A stretch of DNA of 64,000 nt from Hydrogenophilales bacterium (GCA_016195805.1 JACPYT010000011.1:148937-212936); one strand, 5' to 3'; positions 54,364 to 61,897 are shown, numbered from the stretch's first letter. Numbers and translations are program-made. The notes: a model not told the origin generated them from the sequence alone.

Positions 54364-54726
54364 ATGATTGAACTTTTACCGGGTCTTCCCGACCCCATCG
54401 TCGGATTGCTTGCATCGGGACAGGTGACCGCACAGGACTACGAGTCTGTCGTGATTCCCGCCATCGAATCGAAACTGCACGCGCACGGAACCGTTCGCGT
54501 CCTGTACCAATTGGGACCGGCGTTTACCGGGTTCACCGCAGGCGCGATGTGGGATGACGCGAAACTGGGTCTCGCGCATCTGAAGGCGTGGGAAAAGATC
54601 GCCTTCGTCACGGATAGCGACTGGATGCGGGGCGCGATCGGCATCTTCCGATTTGCCGTCCCGTGTCCGCTCAAAGTCTTTTCCAATGCGCAGTTTGCCG
54701 AGGCGGCCGCGTGGATAACGGCCTGA
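54364..54726 (+). CDS. SpoIIAA/STAS-like protein
   Basis: A 120-residue single-domain protein of the SpoIIAA-like (PF11964-type) family: GQVTAQDYESVVIPAIESKL, VLYQLGPAFTGFTAGAMWDD, LKAWEKIAFVTDSDWMRGAI and CPLKVFSNAQFAEAAAWITA. These bind lipids or small ligands; function unknown. GAAGGAGA lies before ATG 54364. It faces the kinase gene across copy B4 of the repeat family. Confidence 0.85.
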   Translation: MIELLPGLPDPIVGLLASGQVTAQDYESVVIPAIESKLHAHGTVRVLYQLGPAFTGFTAGAMWDDAKLGLAHLKAWEKIAFVTDSDWMRGAIGIFRFAVPCPLKVFSNAQFAEAAAWITA

Positions 54727-54744
54727 GCATTGCCTGCTGCGCCG

Positions 54745-54779
54745 GAAGTTAATCGTGTCTGAACTGCCCCATTCATTTG
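54745..54779 (+). repeat. Repeat family B copy (B4), diverged
   Basis: GTTAATCGTGTCTGAACTGC matches the family B consensus ATTAATCGTGTCTGACCCCA with a few changes. It lies between two convergent gene ends. Confidence 0.6.
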
Positions 54780-54789
54780 ACGGTTCAAG

Positions 54790-55758
54790 TCAAGGGCACA
54801 CCGTGGCCTGGTCCAGGCCCTTTGCCGCGCTGCGCGCCTCCATGAACCCAGCCAGGATCGGGCCGCAAATCACGCCCAGGGCCAGGCGCAGGCTCTTGCT
54901 GGGAATCACCATGGTGGTCGGACGCGACATGTAGGCATCGGGAATGCGCTTGAGCAAATCGGGAAAGTCATGGCGCTCGCGGTCGCGGAAGTGGATGACG
55001 CAGAGCGATTCGTCGGCCAGCGGCACGTCGCGCGCAATGAACGGGTCGGAGGTATCCACCAGCGGGATGCGCTGGATGTTGATATCGGTCAGGCCGAATT
55101 GGGGGACGATGTAATGGATGTAGTCGTCCATGCGGCGCAGGATGGTTTCCACCGATTCCTCGGGCGAGCAGGTGCCCTTTTCGCAGTCGCGGTGGATCTT
55201 CTGTATCCACTCCAGGTTGATGGCAGGCGCCACGCCGATCAGCAGATCCACATGCTGGGCCACGTCGATGCCCTGGCGACCCGTGCGACGATCGATTTCC
55301 GGCGGAAAGTGGCGCGAGTCGACCTTGCGGCGCGTCCAGGTGTTGGCCATCAGGCCGCCATGCTGCCCCTCGTAGAACAGGAGATCGCTGCCCGGCTGCA
55401 GGGGCGACCAGGGCGTGAACTCGCCAGGCTGCACGCCCAATTCCTCGCCGTGCCCGGCCGTGTGCGCATACTGGCGAACCACGCCGCTGCCGCATTCGCC
55501 ATAGGTCCTGAAAAACGATTCCAGCTCCTGGAAATGATTGCACTCCGGTCCGAACCAGGAAACGTTGCGGCCGCTGCCCCGCGCTTCCTCGAGCAGGGCG
55601 GCGAACTGCCGATCGGTATAGCGACGGAAACCGTCGCCATGAACGATCGCGGGTTTGATGTTCAGGCGCTGGAAAATGAACTTGAACGCGTGGCGTATCG
55701 TGGACAGGCCGGCACCGGACGAGCCGGTCACGGCGACGATGGGATGCTGCTGGGACAT
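54790..55758 (-). CDS. Divergent phosphoribulokinase-family kinase
   Basis: A 322-residue PRK-family protein (class I type). It opens PIVAVTGSSGAGLSTIRHAF; normal PRKs have GSSGAGTT/ST, so the loop carries Leu where the third T is usual. The ribulose-5-phosphate motif normally reads GDSFHRY but is GDGFRRY here (His to Arg). PEAND is ECNH, and EGLHGG is EGQHGG. An insertion of about 20 residues (MANTWTRRKVDSRHFPPEID) follows. The rest (DVAQHVDLLIGVAPAINLEW, RMDDYIHYIVPQFGLTDINI and PLVDTSDPFIARDVP) matches PRK well. Calvin-cycle PRK makes ribulose-1,5-bisphosphate. The changes make this more likely a paralogue with altered substrate. No cbb genes are adjacent. Confidence 0.85.
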   Translation of the reverse strand: MSQQHPIVAVTGSSGAGLSTIRHAFKFIFQRLNIKPAIVHGDGFRRYTDRQFAALLEEARGSGRNVSWFGPECNHFQELESFFRTYGECGSGVVRQYAHTAGHGEELGVQPGEFTPWSPLQPGSDLLFYEGQHGGLMANTWTRRKVDSRHFPPEIDRRTGRQGIDVAQHVDLLIGVAPAINLEWIQKIHRDCEKGTCSPEESVETILRRMDDYIHYIVPQFGLTDINIQRIPLVDTSDPFIARDVPLADESLCVIHFRDRERHDFPDLLKRIPDAYMSRPTTMVIPSKSLRLALGVICGPILAGFMEARSAAKGLDQATVCP

Positions 55759-55880
55759 GATCGGTTACTCCCCCAGATTGGCCGGAAGGCCGCAGAGCGG
55801 AAAGTGTAACCCGGCGCCTGTCACGAAGAACAGAATCCGATCATCGTAACCCGGACCCGTCAAGCGCGTGGAATCCATAC

Positions 55881-55900
55881 GATCCTGGCCCCCTTTTATC
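55881..55900 (+). repeat. Repeat family A copy (A8), diverged
   Basis: ATCCTGGCCCCCTTTTATC resembles the family A core CCTGGCCCCTTTGATT. It lies in the gap between the kinase and the PEP-CTERM gene. Confidence 0.5.
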
Positions 55901-55926
55901 AAATCTTGCCTCGTGCTGCCGCATGT

Positions 55927-55970
55927 CAAAAGGCAAAACCTGACTCTGTGATGCTCTACAAGACCTGATC
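55927..55970. repeat. Repeat family C arms at a gene end
   Basis: CAAAAGGCAAAACCTGACTC at 55927 and ACAAGACCTGATCC at 55958 match arms of the palindrome at 61898-61940. The second copy encodes the end (DQVL, stop) of the PEP-CTERM protein. Confidence 0.5.
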
Positions 55971-56717
55971 CTTAGGGTTGGGCTTCCGCCGACTCGCCAC
56001 AACAACCAGTCCGAGCCCTGCCAGGAGCAGCACCGATTCGCTCGGTTCCGGCACGCTGCTGACCACCAGCTGCACAGCGCCGGTTGAGGTATACAAGTAG
56101 GCTGAGGCAAACAGGCTTTCCATGTTCACCAGATTATCGAGCGTGGTGATCGAACCGCCTATTGCGAATATGCCGCCGCTTGCGTTCAGGTCAGCAAGGC
56201 CCGACGCATTCAGGCTGATTTCGATGAAACGTCCGTTGTCCGCAAGGCTCGCGGTATGACTGCCATAGCTTTGCCCCGTGCCGAGATCATTGAAAATGGC
56301 CTGCCCCGTCGACGACCCAATCGCATACCCGGCCACATGATTGGTACCGCCGGTCGGCGCGCTATAGAAATCCGTGGACACATCGAACAGCGCATAGTTT
56401 TCTGTCGGATCGGAACTCGTGTAACCGAAGGGCGCTCCAGGCGACAACGGCATGTCGGGGTTGTAAACGCGGAGGGTTGCGGCGGTAATCTGATTGCCGA
56501 GCCCCGACACATCGAACAGAAAATAATTGTTTCGGGTGTAGCCATCCATTCCACCGCCCACGGCGTAGTTCGTATTGGATTCGACGTGCTCCCCCGCATT
56601 CGTGAACCAGCCGGCGCCGATTGCATCGAGCGTCGTGCTTGCCTGCGCCACGATGGAAAACACCAGCCCCGCAGCCCCGAGTAGCGGCCGCGCGGAAGAA
56701 ATGGAAATGAAATGCAT
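55956..56717 (-). CDS. PEP-CTERM exosortase-target protein
   Basis: A 253-residue exported protein. It starts with a signal segment (PLLGAAGLVFSIVAQASTTL) and ends with a PEP-CTERM sorting signal: VPEPSESVLLLAGLGLVVVA then SRRK. The body is Gly/Ser/Thr-rich beta sheet (FLFDVSGLGNQITAATLRVY, NGRFIEISLNASGLADLNAS). Such proteins are cleaved by exosortase/EpsH and become extracellular matrix. No exosortase gene lies in the window. AGGGGGATCC precedes the start. The last residues after SRRK are encoded by a repeat arm. Confidence 0.88.
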   Translation of the reverse strand: MHFISISSARPLLGAAGLVFSIVAQASTTLDAIGAGWFTNAGEHVESNTNYAVGGGMDGYTRNNYFLFDVSGLGNQITAATLRVYNPDMPLSPGAPFGYTSSDPTENYALFDVSTDFYSAPTGGTNHVAGYAIGSSTGQAIFNDLGTGQSYGSHTASLADNGRFIEISLNASGLADLNASGGIFAIGGSITTLDNLVNMESLFASAYLYTSTGAVQLVVSSVPEPSESVLLLAGLGLVVVASRRKPNPKDQVL

Positions 56718-56999
56718 GGATCCCCCTGAGTGGACAACAAATTATTGCTGTCCGCGGCAGAAGCAAAACTTGTTCCCCCAATACCCGACCGCGTCGCAAG
56801 CCTTGCCAGGCAAGGAAATCCCCCCAGATGGCGTTCACCTGCCCGTTCAGGTGTAAAGAATGTCGACAAACGGATCGCAGCCGCCGGGCATCTCGCCTCG
56901 CTCACCCCACGGCTACCGGTGTCGCCCTGGTTCACGACGCTATGGATTGAGTCGTCAGTGGTAAGGTGCGCACTACCGCTTATCCCGGCATCCCATCGC

Positions 57000-57911
57000 A
57001 TGACAGCTGAAGCCCTCCCTGTTCCGGCCCACCGCCGCCACCTGTTCAAAGGCTTTGCGGCTGCGGCGGCGGTCGTCGTGGTCTGGTCCGGGTTCAACAT
57101 CGTCTCCCGGCTGGGGGGACGCAGCCCGCTTACGCCCTATGACATGGCGGCCATCCGTTTCGTCTTCTCGGGTATCGTGTGTCTGCCGTTCGTGCTGGCC
57201 CGATGGCGACGCCTCGCGTGGGCGCGACTGGCCGTGCTGGCCGCGTTCGGCGGCATGAGCTACGGCTTGCTGGTCTACTCGGGCTTTTCGCTGGCGCCGA
57301 CCGCTCATGCGGGCATCCTGGTCAACGGCGGCATTCCGTTTGCAACGGCATTGATCGCCTGGCTCATACTCGGGCACCGCCCCGGCATCCGGTCCGAATT
57401 CGCCCTGCTGGTCGCGGGTCTGGGGATCGTGCTGATCGGCCTCCACAGCTTCGGTCAATTTTCCGGCGCACCCGCCCATCAATGGGTGGGGGACGTGTTC
57501 TTTCTCCTTGCCGCTATCTGCTATGCCTCATTTGGCCTGTTGCTCAAGCATTGGCACGTCTCGCCCCTCGACGCCACGATCGGCATCGCCGTGATCTCGA
57601 TGGCCTGCTACACGCCGGTCTATCTCCTGTTCCTGCCCAAGGCCATCGCCACCGTTCCCCTTGCCTTCGTCCTGTGGCAAGGCGTCTATCAAGGCATCCT
57701 CGCTGCCTCGATTGCCGGCCTGCTCTTCGCCTACGCCATCCACAACATCGGACCGCAGCGCGCAACCCTCATGCTGGCCATGGTTCCCGGCATCTCGGCC
57801 GTCGCCGCCGTACCCTTGCTGAAGGAATCCCTCGATGCCGTGACCCTTGCCGGCGTCGTGCTGGTGACGATCGGCGCGGTGCTGGGCGCGATGCATCAAG
57901 CGGCAAAATGA
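57000..57911 (+). CDS. DMT-superfamily exporter (EamA)
   Basis: A 303-residue membrane protein with two EamA domains and ten spans. Visible blocks include AAAAAVVVVWSGFNIVSRLG, MAAIRFVFSGIVCLPFVLAR, FSLAPTAHAGILVNGGIPFA and ATALIAWLILGHRPG, and the second half has WVGDVFFLLAAICYASFGLL and GILAASIAGLLFAYAIHNIG. Family members export amino acids or small metabolites. Substrate unknown. A 393-residue frame starts far upstream, but the homology and signal-like first span begin at ATG 57000; the ribosome site is weak. Confidence 0.9.
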   Translation: MTAEALPVPAHRRHLFKGFAAAAAVVVVWSGFNIVSRLGGRSPLTPYDMAAIRFVFSGIVCLPFVLARWRRLAWARLAVLAAFGGMSYGLLVYSGFSLAPTAHAGILVNGGIPFATALIAWLILGHRPGIRSEFALLVAGLGIVLIGLHSFGQFSGAPAHQWVGDVFFLLAAICYASFGLLLKHWHVSPLDATIGIAVISMACYTPVYLLFLPKAIATVPLAFVLWQGVYQGILAASIAGLLFAYAIHNIGPQRATLMLAMVPGISAVAAVPLLKESLDAVTLAGVVLVTIGAVLGAMHQAAK

Positions 57912-57953
57912 GGATGAAGGGTGAGCGGCCTCTCGGGCAGGGTTTGAAAAGGT

Positions 57954-57977
57954 AGTTTTGCAAGACCTGCCCCCGCG
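57954..57977 (+). repeat. Repeat family C copy (C1)
   Basis: TTTTGCAAGACCTGCCCCCG, one mismatch from the other C copies (GCAAGACCTGACCCCG). It starts 43 bases after the DMT exporter stop. Confidence 0.6.
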
Positions 57978-58171
57978 GTTTCCGCGAGCACGCCCGGTCA
58001 ACCCCGCATGCAATCCGCACCAGCGACCCGACGCGCGAATGTTCTTCATACCCCAATTCGCCTATGATCGATCTGCAGAATGCGCCAAGACCCTGACGCG
58101 TGGGCGGCCCGTTTGGACAGGGCGTCGTGGGCTGATTCAAGACCGTCGTTGATCGGCAAGCTGGAGAACAC

Positions 58172-59248
58172 ATGATTTCACATTCGATGCACTGGCCTCA
58201 TTCCCTGAAGTGGTTCGCATGCATCCTGCTCCTGTTTTCCTGCCTTGCCGACGCGGCGGAAAAGAAAGAGGGCGCTTTCCATGGCGCGGTCCAGACCGAA
58301 TACCCGAGCTGGTTCAAGGCGAGCTTCCTCAACCTCCGGGACGATATTGCAGAAGCCAAATCCAGGAACAAGCGCGTGATGATCCTGTTCACGCAGGACG
58401 GCTGCCCCTACTGCCATGCCCTGGTCGAACGCAATCTTTCGCAAAAGAACATCGAAACCTATCTGCGGAAGCACTTCGACGTGATCGCCATCAACATGTG
58501 GGGCGACCGCGAGGTCGTGGGGCTCGACAACCGATCCATGACCGAGAAGCAGTTTGCCGCCGGCCTCAAGGTGCAGTTCACCCCCACCATCCTGTTCTTC
58601 GACGAAGCCGGGCAAACCGTATTGCGGCTCAATGGCTACATCCCGCCCGCCCGATTCATGACTGCGCTGCAGTTTGCGGCGCAGGGCACGAAGGAATCCG
58701 ACTACCTCGATTACGTCGCGGCGCACCAGCCGGCTGCCACGGGCGGCGAATTGATCGGCGAATCCTTCTTCAGGAAGCCGCCCTTCAATCTCGCGCGCAA
58801 AGGCGGCAAGGCCAGGCCGATTGCGGTGTTCTTCGAGCAACGCGATTGCCCCGCCTGCGCCGAATTGCACGACAGGATCCTGTCGGACACGCAGACGCGC
58901 AGCATCATCGCCGGGTTCGATGCGATCCAGCTCAACATGTGGTCGGACACGCCGCTGATCACCCCGCAGGGCAAAGCCACCACGGCGCGCGCATGGGCCA
59001 GAGCGCTGGACATCAACTATGCGCCCTCCATCGTGCTGTTCGATGCAAAGGGCAAGGAGATCATCCGCTCCGAGGCCTATTTCAAGCTGTTCCACACCCA
59101 GGGCATTTTTACCTACGTGCTGAGCGGCGCGTATGAAACAGAGCCGAGCTTTCAGCGCTACCTGTCCGCCAAGTCGGAACGCCTGCGCGAGCAGGGTCAG
59201 GACGTGGATATCTGGCGCATGGGCGATGAACCCGCAGGGAAAAAATAG
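58172..59248 (+). CDS. Tandem thioredoxin-fold periplasmic protein
   Basis: A 358-residue exported protein with two thioredoxin-like domains. The signal peptide is LKWFACILLLFSCLADA. Domain 1 (about 45-170) has the redox motif DGCPYCHALV (Cys78, Cys81) and the cis-Pro loop FTPTILFFDEAG. Domain 2 (about 190-310) has RDCPACAELH (Cys226, Cys229) and YAPSIVLFDAKG. Single-domain relatives are SoxW-like in sulfur oxidisers. Two active sites in series suggest electron relay to a periplasmic partner. GGAG precedes ATG 58172. A strong terminator follows. Confidence 0.88.
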   Translation: MISHSMHWPHSLKWFACILLLFSCLADAAEKKEGAFHGAVQTEYPSWFKASFLNLRDDIAEAKSRNKRVMILFTQDGCPYCHALVERNLSQKNIETYLRKHFDVIAINMWGDREVVGLDNRSMTEKQFAAGLKVQFTPTILFFDEAGQTVLRLNGYIPPARFMTALQFAAQGTKESDYLDYVAAHQPAATGGELIGESFFRKPPFNLARKGGKARPIAVFFEQRDCPACAELHDRILSDTQTRSIIAGFDAIQLNMWSDTPLITPQGKATTARAWARALDINYAPSIVLFDAKGKEIIRSEAYFKLFHTQGIFTYVLSGAYETEPSFQRYLSAKSERLREQGQDVDIWRMGDEPAGKK

Positions 59249-59268
59249 GCGCGTGCGAATTCACGTGA

Positions 59269-59292
59269 ACGGCCCATCCGGGCCGTTTTTTT
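59269..59292 (+). terminator. Rho-independent terminator after the tandem thioredoxin
   Basis: ACGGCCC (59269-59275) pairs with GGGCCGT (59280-59286) around ATCC and runs into TTTTTTT. It sits about 20 bases after the stop codon. Confidence 0.9.
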
Positions 59293-59314
59293 GTGGGTTA
59301 TGAAGCCAGGGATT

Positions 59315-59809
59315 TTATTTGTTGTCACGACGCAGCAGTGCCCACAGCCCCAGCACCGCACACGCCACAAAGGCGACCAGCGCCCATACCGCAAGCGAGT
59401 AGCCGAAAATCAACAGCGACGTGTCCTGGCACACGCCGGGCGCATCGAACAGAACAGGAACGTGCTGACCCAGCCAGTAAACAATGTCCTCGACGAAATT
59501 GGTATCAGCGCCACAGGAAAACATGTTCGCAGGCTGGTGCTGCAGCCATACCTGATAGCCCGCTACGGCCGCGCCCGACAGCGCCGTCAGCACAGTCAAC
59601 CCGCCGGCAATGCGTCCGGCAAGATTTCGATGCGTAAAAAAGACGACCAGCGCCGCCACGCCCATCAGCATGAACAGCGTGCGCTGCGCGATGCACAGCG
59701 GGCAGGGTTGCAGCTTCAGCCACACCACCATGATGAAGCTGCCGGCGACGAGTGCCATGCCGATCAGTGCAACGGCGAGCCAGAGAGGACGGGTTGGAAA
59801 GCGTTTCAT
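59315..59809 (-). CDS. dsbB: Disulfide bond formation protein DsbB
   Basis: A 164-residue inner-membrane DsbB, which passes electrons from DsbA to quinone. Four spans are seen. The first redox pair is QPCPLC (Cys36, Cys39) after the first span, and the second is Cys99 (MFSCGAD) and Cys127 (GVCQDTS) in the long loop. Gln/Arg residues of the quinone site region appear in CIAQRTLFMLMG. It faces the tandem-thioredoxin gene across the terminator. ATG 59807-59809 begins it; a tiny DUF502-like frame ends six bases upstream. Confidence 0.93.
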   Translation of the reverse strand: MKRFPTRPLWLAVALIGMALVAGSFIMVVWLKLQPCPLCIAQRTLFMLMGVAALVVFFTHRNLAGRIAGGLTVLTALSGAAVAGYQVWLQHQPANMFSCGADTNFVEDIVYWLGQHVPVLFDAPGVCQDTSLLIFGYSLAVWALVAFVACAVLGLWALLRRDNK

Positions 59810-59812
59810 GGA

Positions 59813-59841
59813 GGGTTAATTCGAGCCTGGCCCCTTTGATT
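59813..59841 (+). repeat. Repeat family A copy (A1)
   Basis: 29-base copy identical to 60887-60915; core TTCGAGCCTGGCCCCTTTGA. Read on the minus strand it encodes the last residues and stop of a 51-codon frame. Confidence 0.75.
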
Positions 59842-59971
59842 CAAGCGGCCGAAACATCTCGACCAGCAGCTGGTCCCCGTAAAAAGTCAGCCAGTAAATG
59901 GCATACAGCGTCACGCCCAGAGGCAGCAGGATGTCGATGCCCCGAATCAGGATTCTTCCGATTGTCTTCAT
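59816..59971 (-). pseudogene. DUF502-like N-terminal fragment upstream of dsbB
   Basis: A 51-codon frame beginning MKTIGRILIRGIDILLPLGV and continuing TLYAIYWLTFYGDQLL. It resembles the N-terminus of DUF502 membrane proteins (about 200 residues normally). It ends ESKGPGSN and a stop, all encoded by the family A repeat. So a longer gene seems to have been cut by the repeat. It may still be made as a one-span peptide. Confidence 0.45.
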
Positions 59972-60007
59972 GTCCCGAGTGATCCCTTGTTGCGCTCTGT
60001 TCCCTGA

Positions 60008-60032
60008 AATCGAACCTGGCCCCTTTTATTTT
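60008..60032 (+). repeat. Repeat family A copy (A2)
   Basis: AATCGAACCTGGCCCCTTTT, followed by ATTTT; matches the family A core with one base changed. Confidence 0.65.
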
Positions 60033-60064
60033 GCAGACGACCTGATTCAGCCTCATGTGTTAAT

Positions 60065-60080
60065 GCAAGACCTGACCCCG
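60065..60080 (+). repeat. Repeat family C copy (C2)
   Basis: GCAAGACCTGACCCCG, the exact family C arm. Confidence 0.65.
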
Positions 60081-60190
60081 GCGGTTTACTTCGGGGGAAT
60101 ACTTAGGGGTGGTCTTCTTGCCCTTCAGGGCTCCATCTTCTCAAGGAAAGGAGCCTCCTCAAAACCCGGGACGGTTCAGGTCAGTTGACG

Positions 60191-60208
60191 GTGGCCCCTT
60201 CGATTGTC
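60191..60208 (+). repeat. Repeat family A copy (A5), diverged
   Basis: GTGGCCCCTTCGATTGTC matches the family A core in most positions. Confidence 0.5.
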
Positions 60209-60340
60209 AAACGAATAAGTTGTTGAAAAAAATGGAATAAGCACACTGTTGGTAGCGTCAACCCTATTGAGCTAGCTGCAGTGGCTGCCAGCTTACATAA
60301 ACCATTTAGATACTTACACTTTCACCAAAGGATATCGAAT

Positions 60341-60805
60341 ATGAAGCCGTTCAATATTTACTCGACCATCTTGGCCAGTGCTTTTTTGATAATCACGACC
60401 AGCGCATTTAGTCAGAATGCCTTGGCTGTTGAGGGAAGCAAAGCGTCTGGCCAACATGTTGCTGTAAGCAAGGTTGTAATTCAGGTGAGCGATAATGACC
60501 CAAAGAAATGGAATCTCGCTCTTAATAATGCAAAGAATGTTCAGCAAGACTTAGGAAAGGAGAATGTAGCAGTTGAAATTGTCGCCTATGGTCCCGGCCT
60601 CCCTATGCTCAAAATGGATTCCGAAACAGGACCGAGAATTGCTGAAGCGATTGGTGCGGGTGTAAAGGTGGTGGCTTGTGAAAACACAATGAGAAACACG
60701 AACCTGACCAAAGAAGACATGCTACCGAATCTTAGTTATGTGAAATCCGGCGTTCCTTATTTGATGAAAAAGCAAGCGGAAGGTTATTCCTACATCCGTC
60801 CTTAA
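60341..60805 (+). CDS. Low-GC exported DsrE-family protein
   Basis: A 154-residue protein with a signal peptide (YSTILASAFLIITTSAFSQN, cleavage near ALA). The mature DsrE-like domain has VSKVVIQVSDNDPKKWNLAL, then VAVEIVAYGPGLPMLKMDSE and IGAGVKVVACENTMRNTNLT, with the family's Cys near residue 117. DsrE proteins handle sulfur. Its codons are much more AT-rich than the flanks, so it was probably acquired with the island. AAAGGAT lies before ATG 60341-60343. It lies among repeats, and a family A copy follows its stop. Confidence 0.85.
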   Translation: MKPFNIYSTILASAFLIITTSAFSQNALAVEGSKASGQHVAVSKVVIQVSDNDPKKWNLALNNAKNVQQDLGKENVAVEIVAYGPGLPMLKMDSETGPRIAEAIGAGVKVVACENTMRNTNLTKEDMLPNLSYVKSGVPYLMKKQAEGYSYIRP

Positions 60806-60812
60806 CAGGACC

Positions 60813-60837
60813 AAAGGGGCCAGGATCGAATTAATTT
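60813..60837 (-). repeat. Repeat family A copy (A4), reverse orientation
   Basis: AAAGGGGCCAGGATCGAATT, the reverse complement of family A, directly after the low-GC DsrE gene. Confidence 0.65.
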
Positions 60838-60885
60838 CCAGCGGGGGCCGAGCGCAAAACAACTCGACCCTGGCGCCTTTGATTG
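60824..60885 (+). repeat. Longer repeat unit including family A copy (A3)
   Basis: From GATCGAATTAATTTCCAGCG to CTTTGATTG, this segment matches 63167-63225 over about 60 bases. It contains ACTCGACCCTGGCGCCTTTG, a family A core with a few changes. Confidence 0.6.
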
Positions 60886-60886
60886 T

Positions 60887-60915
60887 GGGTTAATTCGAGC
60901 CTGGCCCCTTTGATT
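60887..60915 (+). repeat. Repeat family A copy (A1b)
   Basis: Identical to 59813-59841 over 29 bases; core TTCGAGCCTGGCCCCTTTGA. Confidence 0.75.
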
Positions 60916-60965
60916 TTCTCGGTGCTTCGATCAGGGCCGATCGGCTTGGGGGAGAAATGTGGTTT

Positions 60966-61031
60966 TGCAAGACCTGACCCCGAAGCATTCTGACTCAGAC
61001 GCCCAATTAATCGTGTCTGACTCCATTTGTT
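60966..61031 (+). repeat. Joined C+B repeat unit, copy 1
   Basis: GCAAGACCTGACCCCG followed by CAGACGCCCAATTAATCGTG and TCTGACTCCATTTGTT; about 66 bases matching 61926-61994. TCAGAC (60995-61000) pairs with GTCTGA (61015-61020). Confidence 0.7.
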
Positions 61032-61118
61032 TTCGGTAGATCATGCGCTGCGCCAAGCCACCATTGACGTCGCACTTCGAAACTTAGATACACGAATCCA
61101 TAAACAAGGGGAGACAGC

Positions 61119-61607
61119 ATGATTTATAACTATGACGCCAGCGGTTTGATTTTCAGCGGCACCACCAGCGGCGTCCCTTATGCCGTTCACGCCAGCGGCA
61201 CGTACACGTGGGACACAGTTAGCAACACGGGAATCTGGAACATTTCCGTGCCGTATGATCCTAACAACCATGGCTTCGATCTGGGCGGCTGGTTCAATGG
61301 ATTTAATGGAAGCGTCCAGATGAACATTTCGTTCTCTTCAACTTCCTTTGATACTTCCTATCCCACCAACAACGGCACGATAAACGGAGATATTTCCATC
61401 AAGTTTGCCTCACCGCTGGGTCAAGCCAGTGATGCCGCAACAGGGACATTTCAGGTGCAAAATGATTTCGCCCCCTACGACTACTCAGGAACCATCAGCG
61501 GCGCCCTGGCACCAGCCTCGCCCGTACCCGAGCCTTCGGTTTTCATACTTCTGCTGGTGGGGATGTTGACTACCACAGCGCTTCGCGCGATGAAGCGACG
61601 GTTATAG
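61119..61607 (+). CDS. PEP-CTERM protein without a signal peptide
   Basis: A 162-residue protein ending in a PEP-CTERM signal (VPEPSVFILLLVGMLTTTAL then RAMKRRL). The body is Asn/Thr/Ser/Tyr-rich beta structure (GTYTWDTVSNTGIWNISVPY, FNGFNGSVQMNISFSSTSFD). Unlike the copy at 55956-56717 it starts MIYNYDASGLIFSGTTSGVP, without a signal peptide, so it cannot enter the Sec pathway as it stands. The N-terminus has probably been lost. AAGGGGAG precedes ATG 61119. It lies in the repeat-rich island, between two C+B units. Confidence 0.75.
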   Translation: MIYNYDASGLIFSGTTSGVPYAVHASGTYTWDTVSNTGIWNISVPYDPNNHGFDLGGWFNGFNGSVQMNISFSSTSFDTSYPTNNGTINGDISIKFASPLGQASDAATGTFQVQNDFAPYDYSGTISGALAPASPVPEPSVFILLLVGMLTTTALRAMKRRL

Positions 61608-61623
61608 TCGCCCGCCCGAGTCG

Positions 61624-61638
61624 AAACAAATGGGGTCA
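61624..61638 (-). repeat. Repeat family B copy (B5), reverse orientation
   Basis: AACAAATGGGGTCAGAC directly abuts the TGAGCTAAGCC terminus of the IS3 relic, so the element may have landed in or beside a repeat. Confidence 0.55.
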
Positions 61639-61639
61639 G

Positions 61640-61875
61640 ACTGAGCTAAGCCGGGTTTTCCGGACACTTTTAAATGGCGACAATAGCCAAGGGGGTGTCA
61701 GATGGAAAGACCCAAGAAGAACCCCCGGCGCGTTCGTACACGTTACACCAAGGAATTCAAGCTCCAAGCTCGGGGCCGTCAGGCTGCTCAAGCTTGGCCA
61801 GAAGCCGGCAACCGATCTTGCGTTGGAACTCGGCATCCGGCGCAACCAACTCTATAAATGGGCCGAAGTGCCAAT
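61640..61875 (+). pseudogene. IS3-family transposase orfA relic (frameshifted)
   Basis: The segment begins TGAGCTAAGCCGGGTTTTCC, an IS3-like terminus. Frame 1 gives MERPKKNPRRVRTRYTKEFK at 61702-61761; the next part in another frame reads AVRLLKLGQKPATDLALELG and IRRNQLYKWAEV. Together they match an IS3-type OrfA with an HTH. A one-base frameshift after KLQA and the loss of orfB leave it dead. The right end runs into a short tandem repeat. Confidence 0.8.
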
Positions 61876-61897
61876 AGACCAATAGACCAATAGACCA
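61871..61897 (+). repeat. 8-base tandem repeat
   Basis: CCAATAGA occurs three times in tandem (61871-61894), then CCA, between the IS relic and the palindrome. Confidence 0.75.

Larger units (their letters stand above)
59972..60340. other. Repeat-filled intergenic stretch
   Basis: 369 bases with a family A copy at 60008-60032, a family C copy at 60065-60080 and a diverged A-like copy at 60191-60208. I see no intact gene. The base composition becomes AT-rich from about 60210. Confidence 0.5.
60806..61118. other. Repeat-filled intergenic stretch
   Basis: 313 bases made up largely of family A, B and C copies between two low-GC genes. No intact gene is visible. Confidence 0.5.
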
